A DNA stretch of 22,668 nucleotides from an uncultured Carnobacterium sp. (GTDB taxonomy: Bacteria; Bacillota; Bacilli; Lactobacillales; Aerococcaceae): the NCBI GenBank assembly GCA_937976325.1, contig CALJSD010000193.1:1-22668 (forward strand), given 5' to 3'. Positions 16,041-22,503 of this stretch are shown piece after piece. Under the pieces are notes generated by a model. That model did not search any database, was not told the DNA's origin, and saw only the letters and a list, made by a program, of their open reading frames with translations. The position numbers and the translations under genes were made by a program. Every line of letters starts with the position of its first letter. Position 1 is the stretch's first letter.

Positions 16041-16354
16041 TTATGGATTACGACGAATCCTTGCGGATTTGTTTGTAGTTGCTGTGACAAGGCACCGGTT
16101 CGAGCCGATGTCTCTCACCTTCAAAGACTCAAAGAGGGCGTATGGATTAAAAATCCTACGCCCTCTTAGCACAGTGGTTGAATGGAATGAGTTTCGCTGT
16201 AAACAGCTATCTCATTCCTATTCAACTTTGTGGGGGAAAGAAAAAGAAATGCCATAGATACAATGTATCTATGGCATTTCTGTCTTTCTCCCTCGTTTTG
16301 ATGCACTTCCTGTCACTGCAACTACAAAATCCGCGGATTCTCTGTAATCCATAA
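16041..16354. repeat. 314-nt inverted-repeat arm (5' domain of the structured region)
   Basis: Arms 16041-16089 and 16311-16354 pair in five successive helices totalling about 39 bp, separated by small bulges and a 3x3 internal loop. Within it, 16246-16261 pairs perfectly with 16265-16280 (16 bp, 3-nt loop), extended by 16232-16241 with 16283-16292. Hairpin 16132-16167 has 11 plus 5 bp with one bulged T. Hairpin 16177-16226 has 7 plus 8 bp with one bulged T and an inner GCTG/CAGC stem. A miniature transposable element with terminal inverted repeats is an alternative, but I see no target-site duplication. Confidence 0.85.
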
Positions 16355-16562
16355 TTGAATGATTTTCTTTTGGGATTTGTGCCCAAGGGGAAGGCAACGG
16401 TGCTTCTCGAGTTAGAGAGTGCAGCGGCTTAGATTAGAAGAGTGCTTTAAACAAATTAAAATGAAAAGCAGTTATGAAGTTAGAGCAGTTTTGTCTAATT
16501 TTCGAGCAAATAACCTATTTAGTAATCTTCGGATGAGTTCTATCGAACTATAAAAAAGCATC

Positions 16563-16765
16563 AAGAAGATGATAACGGAGAATCTGGCGGATTCATTGTC
16601 ATAGTAATGGGGAAGTGCATTAAATGCGAATTAGCTGGAGTTAGAAATTTATTTCTTACTCCAGATTTGAGGCTTTAAAGGCGAAAGACAAAAGGCTTGA
16701 GCCGGTGCCCCATTACAGCGACAATGAAAAAAACGCAAGGATTCGTAGGAATCATCTTCTTTTTT
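16563..16765 (+). repeat. 3' structured domain ending in a terminator-like T-run
   Basis: AAGAAGATGAT (16563-16573) pairs with ATCATCTTCTT (16751-16761), 11 bp perfect, enclosing two consecutive 9-bp helices and the hairpin 16635-16648 with 16651-16664 (13 of 14 pairs). A local hairpin GATTC/GAATC (16740-16744 with 16748-16752) lies just before the T-run 16760-16765. Either could act as the terminator. Confidence 0.75.
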
Positions 16766-16788
16766 AAGAAATTTTTGTTATGCATAAA

Positions 16789-16817
16789 TGGAAACTCTTG
16801 CAGAAAAAGTGTATACT
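16789..16817 (+). promoter_or_regulatory. Probable promoter for the UPF0223-suhB operon
   Basis: TGGAAA (16789-16794) and TATACT (16812-16817) are 17 bp apart, about 28 nt before the start codon and just after the T-run of the structured region. Confidence 0.55.
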
Positions 16818-16844
16818 AAATAGGTATGATTGTGAGGTGGCGAG

Positions 16845-17126
16845 ATGGCCAATTATAGTTATCCAATTGATTTGGAATGGTCGCATGAAGAGATGAATAA
16901 AGTCATCAAACTTTGGAATGCGGTCGAAGAGGCTTACGAAAAAGGAATCCAAGTAGAAGCTTTTAAAAAAGCCTACCAAGAATTTAAAACGGTAGTCCGT
17001 AGTATCGGTGAAGAGAAGAGACTCGGTCGTGAATTCGAGGAAGCATCTGGATATAGCCTTTATCGTGTTGTCCAAGCAAGTAAAAACGCAACAAAAATTA
17101 TTCGTATGGAAGGATTGAAAAAATAA
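16845..17126 (+). CDS. yktA: UPF0223 family protein (YktA-like)
   Basis: This small soluble protein of 93 residues belongs to a Firmicutes family of unknown function. Recognisable blocks are SYPIDLEWSHEEMNKVI near the start, VEEAYEKGI, YQEFKTVV, and EEKRLGREFEEASGYSLYRVV, in the same order as B. subtilis YktA. It is predicted to be mostly alpha-helical, with no membrane segment or metal motif. GAGGTGG lies 4 nt before the ATG. Its stop overlaps the next start by one base (TAATG), so it is coupled to the SuhB-type gene, echoing the yktA...yktC neighbourhood that follows pdhABCD in B. subtilis. The gene name is by family and synteny; the biochemical role is not known to me. Confidence 0.88.
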   Translation: MANYSYPIDLEWSHEEMNKVIKLWNAVEEAYEKGIQVEAFKKAYQEFKTVVRSIGEEKRLGREFEEASGYSLYRVVQASKNATKIIRMEGLKK

Positions 17127-17905
17127 TGGATTTATTATCAACACACTTATTAGTAAATGACTGGATTATGGAGGCTGGACAAAAAATCCGCCACAGCTTT
17201 GGTGAACCATTAAAAGTAGATACAAAAACAAGCCGTAATGACTTAGTAACAAACGTGGATAAAGAAATCGAACAATTCTTTATCGCAAAAATTCGTGAAC
17301 AATTTCCAACACACAAAATCATGGGAGAAGAAGGTTTCGGTGACGAATTAACTTCAATGGACGGTTACGTTTGGTTAATCGACCCAATCGATGGCACATT
17401 GAACTTCGTAAAACGTCAAGAAGACTTCGGTATCATGATTGCGTTATATAAAGATGGCGTTGGTCTATTAGGCTACATTTACGATGTAATGCGTGATCGT
17501 TTAGTATTCGGGATTAAAGATTACGGTGCATACTGCAACGGCCGTCGTCTTTCAACTCCTGAAATCCACAGCATTGGCGACAGCTCAATTAACGTGAATG
17601 GATTTATGTTATTAGAAGCCAACGAAAAAGAAGCAGAAATGATCCGTAAAGCAATGGTTACACGTACTTACGGTGCTTCTTCAATCGAGCATATCCAAGT
17701 AATTTTAGGAAAATCTGTAGCGTATGTTTCTACATTACTTGCTCCTTGGGATATCGCACCAGGAATGGTTATTGCTAAAGAATTAGGATTACACTACAGT
17801 ACAGTGGATGGAAAAGAAGTGGACTTCTTAGTTCCTAACAAAAAGACAACAGGGGTTATCTGTTCTAAAGATATCGCTGACGAAATTATCGCAGCATTTA
17901 AATAA
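17126..17905 (+). CDS. suhB: Inositol monophosphatase family protein (SuhB/YktC-like)
   Basis: This is a Mg2+-dependent, Li+-sensitive-type sugar phosphatase fold of 259 residues. Metal ligands are visible in GEEGFGDE, in DPIDGTLNFVKRQEDFG (D86, D89) and in the C-terminal APWDIAPG. Family members hydrolyse inositol-1-phosphate or related phosphates such as fructose-1,6-bisphosphate, NADP or PAP; the sequence alone does not say which. B. subtilis YktC, an inositol-1-phosphatase, is the positional counterpart. Translation is coupled to the UPF0223 gene. Codon use is of the preferred type, suggesting fair expression. A terminator follows immediately. Confidence 0.92.
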   Translation: MDLLSTHLLVNDWIMEAGQKIRHSFGEPLKVDTKTSRNDLVTNVDKEIEQFFIAKIREQFPTHKIMGEEGFGDELTSMDGYVWLIDPIDGTLNFVKRQEDFGIMIALYKDGVGLLGYIYDVMRDRLVFGIKDYGAYCNGRRLSTPEIHSIGDSSINVNGFMLLEANEKEAEMIRKAMVTRTYGASSIEHIQVILGKSVAYVSTLLAPWDIAPGMVIAKELGLHYSTVDGKEVDFLVPNKKTTGVICSKDIADEIIAAFK

Positions 17906-17915
17906 AATTGAGTGG

Positions 17916-17945
17916 AGGGGCGTAAGAGATTACGCCTCTTTCTTT
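17916..17945 (+). terminator. Rho-independent terminator after suhB
   Basis: AGGGGCGTAA (17916-17925) pairs with TTACGCCTCT (17930-17939) with one G-U pair and a GAGA loop, then TTCTTTT. It lies only 20 nt before the next start codon. Confidence 0.85.
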
Positions 17946-17958
17946 TAAAGGAGAAAGT

Positions 17959-18495
17959 ATGAAGATTGCAGTTTATTGTGCCGCAAGCCAAAGTAATTGC
18001 CCTGCATTTGACAAAAAGACAGAAGAATTAGGGAAGTGGATGGCAAAAAATCATCACACGCTTGTCTATGGTGGTGGAAATACTGGACTAATGGGAGTGG
18101 TTGCGACTGCCGTGATGAAGGAAGGCGGCAAAGTCATTGGCGTGATGCCGCAGTTTTTTGTAGACCGTGAAATTGCGAAACAAGATATCACGAAACTCCA
18201 TATTGTCGATACAATGTCCGAGCGTAAAAATCAGATGATTGCACTCAGTGAAGTGTACATTGCGCTTCCTGGAGGTCCTGGTACCCTCGAAGAAATTGCA
18301 GAGGTTGTTTCTTGGGTGCGTGTAGGCCAGACCAATGGCATTTGTATTTTCTATAATATGGAAGGCTACTACGATCATTTAGAAGACTTTTTCGATAAAA
18401 TGGTGGAGACAAACTTACTGAGCGAAGAAGACAGGAGCCAGATTCATTTTGCGAAAACTTTGGCGGAAATTGAAGCACTTATTGGGTTGGTATAA
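17959..18495 (+). CDS. LOG-family nucleoside 5'-monophosphate phosphoribohydrolase
   Basis: Members of this Rossmann-fold family (TIGR00730, LONELY GUY) release a base from nucleoside 5'-monophosphates, including AMP and, in plants, cytokinin nucleotides. The 178-residue protein has the early YCAAS strand, VYGGGNTGLMGVVA, the MSERKNQMI segment with the conserved Arg-Lys, and the signature PGGPGTLEE (104-112). The true substrate in bacteria like this is uncertain. AAAGGAGA lies just before the ATG. The gap to suhB is filled by the terminator, and no separate promoter is evident there, so expression may depend on read-through or on a promoter inside suhB. No terminator is obvious after it. Confidence 0.9.
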   Translation: MKIAVYCAASQSNCPAFDKKTEELGKWMAKNHHTLVYGGGNTGLMGVVATAVMKEGGKVIGVMPQFFVDREIAKQDITKLHIVDTMSERKNQMIALSEVYIALPGGPGTLEEIAEVVSWVRVGQTNGICIFYNMEGYYDHLEDFFDKMVETNLLSEEDRSQIHFAKTLAEIEALIGLV

Positions 18496-18518
18496 GTTTA
18501 AATTTCGAGTGCATTTAC

Positions 18519-18547
18519 TTAAAAATAGATTTTATGTTTTGTATAAT
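18519..18547 (+). promoter_or_regulatory. Possible promoter for the membrane-protein gene at 18609
   Basis: A perfect TATAAT (18542-18547) has a weak TTAAAA (18519-18524) 17 bp upstream. TTTACTT/AAGTAAA (18547-18553 with 18564-18570) forms a small leader hairpin. Confidence 0.45.
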
Positions 18548-18608
18548 TTACTTAGTGAATAAAAAGTAAAGCTGTTATACATCGTTAAATAGAAAGGGGA
18601 ATGAGTTA

Positions 18609-19025
18609 ATGATGAAGTCGTTAAGTAAGGTCTACCAGTATTTGTCTTTTATCTGTTTATTGATTCAATTTCTTTTTTCAATCTATTTCTATAATCAAAG
18701 TGGTGTATTTTTTGAAGAAGGAGTACTAATACTGTTTCAATCCTTGATTGGACTGTTGGTGGTTGGAATAGTGCAACGAAGTAACAAGCAACACGATTGG
18801 CTAATTGGAGTAGGGGAAGCTTTAATCCTTCTTTTACTATTTTATCAAATCAATGCCAGTATTATTATGATTGTGGATGCATTTGTGGATAGTAACCTTC
18901 CACTTTTCTTACAAAGAGCTTTTGGGATTTGTAGTCAACTAGTTCTTTTGATGATGGGGTGGAGTATTCTTCAACTATTGGTTCAGATGGGTAGAATGTT
19001 CCGTGTAAAAAGGGTGACAACGTAA
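18609..19025 (+). CDS. Small integral membrane protein, function unknown
   Basis: I do not recognise this gene. The 138-residue product has four strongly hydrophobic stretches (about 8-27, 36-56, 65-90 and 100-122), a polar loop QRSNKQHDW between the second and third, and a basic end MGRMFRVKRVTT. No catalytic motif is visible. The ATG at 18609 has AAAGGGGA 8 nt upstream; a second ATG follows directly at 18612. It has its own TATAAT box and a strong terminator, so it is a single-gene unit between the LOG gene and ylxM. It shows no evident sequence similarity to the other four-helix protein at 6765. Confidence 0.75.
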   Translation: MMKSLSKVYQYLSFICLLIQFLFSIYFYNQSGVFFEEGVLILFQSLIGLLVVGIVQRSNKQHDWLIGVGEALILLLLFYQINASIIMIVDAFVDSNLPLFLQRAFGICSQLVLLMMGWSILQLLVQMGRMFRVKRVTT

Positions 19026-19049
19026 TAAATCGAATGTAGTTCTATTTTT

Positions 19050-19109
19050 GGAGTGGAAAAGTAAGCCGGAATGATGCAAGTTCTGGTGGAAGTTCCACTC
19101 CGTTTTTTT
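19050..19109 (+). terminator. Rho-independent terminator after the 18609 membrane-protein gene
   Basis: GGAGTGGAA (19050-19058) pairs perfectly with TTCCACTCC (19093-19101), enclosing an inner CCGGAA/TTCTGG hairpin, followed by seven T (19103-19109). Confidence 0.9.
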
Positions 19110-19110
19110 G

Positions 19111-19140
19111 TTAGCGTAATACCCCTAACTTTGCTATAAT
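19111..19140 (+). promoter_or_regulatory. Probable extended -10 promoter for ylxM-ffh
   Basis: TGCTATAAT (19132-19140) is a full extended -10 element. A weak TTAGCG (19111-19116) stands 18 bp before the hexamer. Confidence 0.65.
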
Positions 19141-19170
19141 AAAGGATATGAGTTTAAGGGAGGGCAATGA

Positions 19171-19509
19171 ATGGAATTAGAAAAAACAACGCAAATGAAC
19201 TTGCTTGTAGAGTTCTATGGCAGCCTTTTAACCGATAAACAACTCGAATATATGGAGCTCTATTATGGGGATGATTATTCGCTTGGTGAAATCGCCGAAG
19301 AATTTGACGTGAGCCGTCAAGCAGTATATGATAATATCCGCCGCTCGGCAAAGTTATTAGAAAACTACGAAGAGAAATTACATCTGGTCGCTGATTTCTA
19401 TAAACGCCAAGAGCACTATGATGAATTAGAAAAAGAAATTCAAAAGAACTATCCTGAGGCAACACAGCTTGCTTCAATCGTTTCAAAATTACAAGAGATG
19501 AATAAATAA
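19171..19509 (+). CDS. ylxM: YlxM/p13-family helix-turn-helix protein (UPF0122)
   Basis: This 112-residue protein belongs to a family encoded directly before ffh in Firmicutes and thought to act with or regulate the signal recognition particle. A sigma-70 region 4-like helix-turn-helix is visible: LTDKQLEYMELYYGDDYSL, then GEIAEEFDVSRQAVYDNIRR. A charged helical C-terminus follows. AAGGGAGGG lies 6 nt before the ATG at 19171; another ATG at 19167 is out of frame. It ends 17 nt before ffh and shares its promoter. The helix-turn-helix implies nucleic-acid binding, but its target is not evident from the sequence. Confidence 0.92.
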   Translation: MELEKTTQMNLLVEFYGSLLTDKQLEYMELYYGDDYSLGEIAEEFDVSRQAVYDNIRRSAKLLENYEEKLHLVADFYKRQEHYDELEKEIQKNYPEATQLASIVSKLQEMNK

Positions 19510-19526
19510 ACTCAAGGAGTGAAATT

Positions 19527-20963
19527 ATGGCATTCGAAGGATTATCAGATCGCCTGCAAAATGCGATGACTTCCGTTTCACGAAAAGGAAAAATTACGGA
19601 AGCTGACTTAAAACAAATGATGCGTGAAGTGCGTCTTGCGCTTTTAGAAGCCGACGTTAACTTCAAAGTTGTAAAAGACTTCGTGCGTAAAGTGAACGAA
19701 CGTGCATTAGGTGCCAATGTGCTTGAAGCATTATCACCAGCACAACAAGTCGTTAAAATCGTTAACGAAGAATTAACAGAATTAATGGGGGGCGAACAAG
19801 CGCCATTCCGTTTCGAAGCTAAACCGCCAACGGTAGTGATGATGGTCGGTCTTCAAGGGGCCGGTAAAACAACAACTGCTGGTAAATTAGCTTCCTTCAT
19901 GGCAAAACATGAAAAGAAACGTCCATTATTAGTTGCTGCCGACGTGTACCGTCCAGCCGCGATTGACCAATTACAAACATTAGGGAAACAATTAAACTTC
20001 CCAGTATTCTCACTTGGAAATCAAGTTAGCCCAGTGGAAATCGCAAAACAAGCGATTGAAAAAGCGAAAATTGATGGTCGCGACTTAGTGATTATCGATA
20101 CGGCCGGTCGTTTGCATATTGACGAAAACTTGATGGAAGAATTACAAAACATCAAGGCAGTCGCAAACCCAAGCGAAATCTTACTCGTTGTCGACTCAAT
20201 GACAGGGCAAGATGCCGTAAACGTCGCTCAAACATTTAACGAACGTCTGGATATTACAGGGGTTATCCTTACAAAACTTGATGGGGACACTCGTGGTGGT
20301 GCGGCTCTATCTATCCGTTCTGTTACAGGAAAACCAATTAAATTTACAGGTCGTGGGGAAAAATTAGAAGACTTCGAAATCTTCTACCCAGAACGTATGG
20401 CTTCTCGTATTCTTGGTATGGGGGATATGATGACCCTTATCGAGAAGGCGCAACAAGACTTCGATGAAGCAAAAGCGCAAGAGATGGCAGATAAAATTAA
20501 AGCAAATACTTTTGACTTTAATGACTTTATCGACCAATTAGACCAAGTGAATAAGATGGGACCACTAGAAGACATCTTGAAGATGATTCCAGGGTTAAAT
20601 AAAATGGCTGGTCTAAACGACTTAAAAGTGGATCCAAAAGATACAGCTCGTATGAAAGCTATCGTCTTATCAATGACTCCACAAGAACGTGAAAATCCAG
20701 ATATCTTATCACAAGCACGCCGTAAACGTATTGCGGCAGGTTCAGCTCGTCCATTAGCTGAAGTGAACCGTTTAATCAAACAGTTCAACGAATCTAAGAA
20801 GATGATGAACCAAATGTCCAACGGTAATATGAAAGGCCTAGAAGGCATGATGAACCAAATGGGCATGGGCGGACGTACGAATAAACTTGCTCAAATCGGT
20901 ATGCAACAATACGCACGCCGTCAAAAACAAAATAAATTGAAAAAATTAAAGAAAAAACGTTAG
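19527..20963 (+). CDS. ffh: Signal recognition particle GTPase Ffh
   Basis: Ffh binds 4.5S/scRNA and signal sequences of nascent membrane and secreted proteins and delivers ribosomes to FtsY. The 478-residue protein has the N domain (1-100), the G domain with P-loop GLQGAGKTTT (from 108), DTAGRLH (from 191) and TKLDGDTRGGAAL (from 249), then a Met-rich M domain with MMNQMSNGNMKGLEGMMNQMGMGG and a very basic tail. AAGGAGTG lies 5 nt before the ATG. The usual downstream rpsP-rimM-trmD cluster is absent: a strong terminator follows directly. FtsY is not upstream either. Confidence 0.98.
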   Translation: MAFEGLSDRLQNAMTSVSRKGKITEADLKQMMREVRLALLEADVNFKVVKDFVRKVNERALGANVLEALSPAQQVVKIVNEELTELMGGEQAPFRFEAKPPTVVMMVGLQGAGKTTTAGKLASFMAKHEKKRPLLVAADVYRPAAIDQLQTLGKQLNFPVFSLGNQVSPVEIAKQAIEKAKIDGRDLVIIDTAGRLHIDENLMEELQNIKAVANPSEILLVVDSMTGQDAVNVAQTFNERLDITGVILTKLDGDTRGGAALSIRSVTGKPIKFTGRGEKLEDFEIFYPERMASRILGMGDMMTLIEKAQQDFDEAKAQEMADKIKANTFDFNDFIDQLDQVNKMGPLEDILKMIPGLNKMAGLNDLKVDPKDTARMKAIVLSMTPQERENPDILSQARRKRIAAGSARPLAEVNRLIKQFNESKKMMNQMSNGNMKGLEGMMNQMGMGGRTNKLAQIGMQQYARRQKQNKLKKLKKKR

Positions 20964-20986
20964 GAAACAGCGTTATAAAATAATTT

Positions 20987-21029
20987 AAACCGCAACATCT
21001 TACTAAACTCGTAAGGTTGCGGTTTTTTT
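20987..21029 (+). terminator. Strong Rho-independent terminator after ffh
   Basis: AAACCGCAAC (20987-20996) pairs with GTTGCGGTTT (21016-21025), and an inner CTTAC/GTAAG helix (20999-21003 with 21011-21015) extends it. Seven T follow the stem's GC part (21023-21029). Confidence 0.95.
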
Positions 21030-21062
21030 ATGGCGATGATAACGCAAAGAAAGGAGAACTCA

Positions 21063-22400
21063 ATGGGAAACAAAACGAAAACATGGCATGTCATTCCAGC
21101 AGTAGTCGCAACGGCGATTATGAGCTTTTGTGGAGTGTTGATTGAAACCGCAATGAACGTTACCTTCCCGACACTGATGACAGAATTCAATACGGATTCT
21201 TCAGGGATTCAATGGGTAACAACTGGATACTTACTAGCCATTGCGATTGTCGTGCCAATTACGGCTTATTTAACACGAAATTACACGATTCGCCAACTCT
21301 TCTTGGCATCGAACCTTTTATTTATTGGTGGGGTCTTAATTGACTGTATTTCACCAAGCTTAATAATTTTATTACTCGGACGCTTTATGCAGGGGATTGG
21401 AACCGGGATTGCACTTCCATTAATGTTCCATATCGTATTATCGAAAGTACCGCTGCACCAACATGGAACAGTCATTGGAATCGGAGGAATGACGACCGCT
21501 CTTGCGCCACCAATCGGGCCAACATTTGGCGGTGTCGTCTCAAGTATGTTTGGATGGCGTGCAATTTTCTACGCTTTGATTCCATTCCTAATTTTCTCGT
21601 TAGTGATGGGACTTTGGGCGATTCAAGCAGAAGAGTCACCGAAGAAACAACCGTTCAACTTTATGGCGTTTGTAACGTTAGGGATTGGTCTTGCAAGTTT
21701 ACTGATGGCGATTGAACATTTATCCGTCATCTACCTCGGAGTGGTGGTCGTGGCATTTGCGGCATTTTACTACTTTAATCGTAAAAATGCGCTCTTATCG
21801 TTTAAACCATTCAAGCTTGTTCGCTTCAACGCGACGCTTTATATCGTGCTAGCCTTCCAAGCAGTTGTATTAGGATTATCGTTCATTTATCCAAACTACA
21901 TCCAATTAGCGTGGGGAGAAACAGCGACAGTGGCTGGGCTATTCATGTTCCCAGGGGCTGCGATGGTTGCCGTATTATCTGTTGTGTCAGGTCGTTGGTA
22001 CGATAAATCAGGTCCATTGAAGCCGATTTTAACAGGATTAGTGTTTGCGGTTGTTGGAGGAGTATCCATCAGCGTCTTCTTCCCAGGGTTAACGATTTAT
22101 CCGCTCTTAGCGCTAAACGTCATCTTTATGACAGGGATTGGATTTGTAATGGGAAGCAATGTAACCTATTCATTAGCGCAATTAAATTCAGAGATTCAAG
22201 CAGATGGAAATAGTATTGTGAATACGTTGCAACAGTTCACTGGTGCGATTTCAACAGCTGTTATCGCGCGTATTTTTAGCTCGTTTGATTCAAACTTAGT
22301 AACAGCAGGACAAATCAGCGTCATCTTTGTAACAACACTTGCAGTGATTGCACTTATTGTTTTCTTGTGGATTTATCCGCAAACACAAAAAAGTAAATAG
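21063..22400 (+). CDS. MFS drug exporter, DHA2 (EmrB/QacA) type
   Basis: This is a proton-driven multi-spanning exporter of 445 residues with hydrophobic helices along its length. Features of the drug:H+ antiporter group are visible: LIETAMNVTFPTLMTEF in the first helix (the usual acidic D/E of the NVALP-type motif region), QWVTTGYLLAIAIVVPITAYL, LLGRFMQGIGTGIALPLMF (R..QG.G of motif B), and PPIGPTFGGVV (motif C, typical of antiporters). DHA2 proteins usually have 14 helices; the rather short length means the count should be checked. The substrate is unknown. The start at 21063 has AAGGAG 6 nt upstream; the extension from 21030 begins in the ffh terminator T-run. No clear promoter fits in the 33-bp gap, so transcription may rely on read-through. 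Confidence 0.88.
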   Translation: MGNKTKTWHVIPAVVATAIMSFCGVLIETAMNVTFPTLMTEFNTDSSGIQWVTTGYLLAIAIVVPITAYLTRNYTIRQLFLASNLLFIGGVLIDCISPSLIILLLGRFMQGIGTGIALPLMFHIVLSKVPLHQHGTVIGIGGMTTALAPPIGPTFGGVVSSMFGWRAIFYALIPFLIFSLVMGLWAIQAEESPKKQPFNFMAFVTLGIGLASLLMAIEHLSVIYLGVVVVAFAAFYYFNRKNALLSFKPFKLVRFNATLYIVLAFQAVVLGLSFIYPNYIQLAWGETATVAGLFMFPGAAMVAVLSVVSGRWYDKSGPLKPILTGLVFAVVGGVSISVFFPGLTIYPLLALNVIFMTGIGFVMGSNVTYSLAQLNSEIQADGNSIVNTLQQFTGAISTAVIARIFSSFDSNLVTAGQISVIFVTTLAVIALIVFLWIYPQTQKSK

Positions 22401-22405
22401 AACAT

Positions 22406-22436
22406 AAGGCAACCTTGAGAAAGGTTGTCTTTTTTT
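22406..22436 (+). terminator. Rho-independent terminator after the MFS gene
   Basis: Bases 22406-22416 pair with 22421-22431 (11 bp, one G-U pair, GAGA loop), followed by T to 22436. Confidence 0.92.
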
Positions 22437-22443
22437 AAAACTT

Positions 22444-22472
22444 TTCATATGAAATAGAAAGACGACTATAGT
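22444..22472 (+). promoter_or_regulatory. Possible promoter for the ABC exporter gene
   Basis: TTCATA (22444-22449) and TATAGT (22467-22472) are 17 bp apart; an overlapping TACAAT (22472-22477) is an alternative -10. Confidence 0.4.
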
Positions 22473-22503
22473 ACAATAGATAGACGTGTGAAAGGAGAGC
22501 AAA

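Larger units (their letters stand above)
16041..16765 (+). ncRNA. Candidate large structured non-coding RNA, family unknown
   Basis: This gap between psuG and the UPF0223 gene has no convincing reading frame but carries dense complementary segments. Helices seen directly: 16041-16051 with 16344-16354 (11 bp perfect); 16055-16060 with 16335-16340; 16063-16070 with 16327-16334; 16075-16082 with 16318-16325; 16084-16089 with 16311-16316. Inside that arm are hairpins at 16132-16167, 16177-16226 and 16232-16292. A central part (16367-16570) has smaller hairpins, including 16367-16374 with 16382-16389 and 16536-16540 with 16545-16549. The 3' domain has 16592-16600 with 16720-16728 and 16604-16612 with 16708-16716 (both 9 bp perfect) around hairpin 16635-16664. 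Also, 16053-16065 matches 16734-16746 (13 bp). A T-run at 16760-16765 marks the likely 3' end and the + orientation. It is not tmRNA, RNase P, 6S, T-box or an intron by its motifs. Size and style recall GOLLD or ROOL, but I cannot match it by eye. Confidence 0.6.

Noticed and set aside
16096..16107. A GGTTCGAGCC segment resembling a tRNA T-arm
   Set aside because: No acceptor, anticodon or D-arm can be built around it; it is just a small hairpin in the 5' arm.
15970..16257. A 95-codon open frame overlapping the psuG end and the structured region
   Set aside because: It starts inside psuG out of frame, has no ribosome-binding site, resembles no family and simply crosses the stem-loops.
16461..16553. 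A 30-codon ATG-initiated frame inside the structured region
   Set aside because: No Shine-Dalgarno sequence precedes it, and it lies among hairpins; kept only as a remote possibility.
16032..16844. tmRNA, RNase P RNA, T-box leader or group II intron
   Set aside because: The hallmark motifs are missing: tmRNA T-arm/CCA end, RNase P GAGGAAAGTCC, T-box TGGNACCGCG, and a domain V hairpin or reverse transcriptase.
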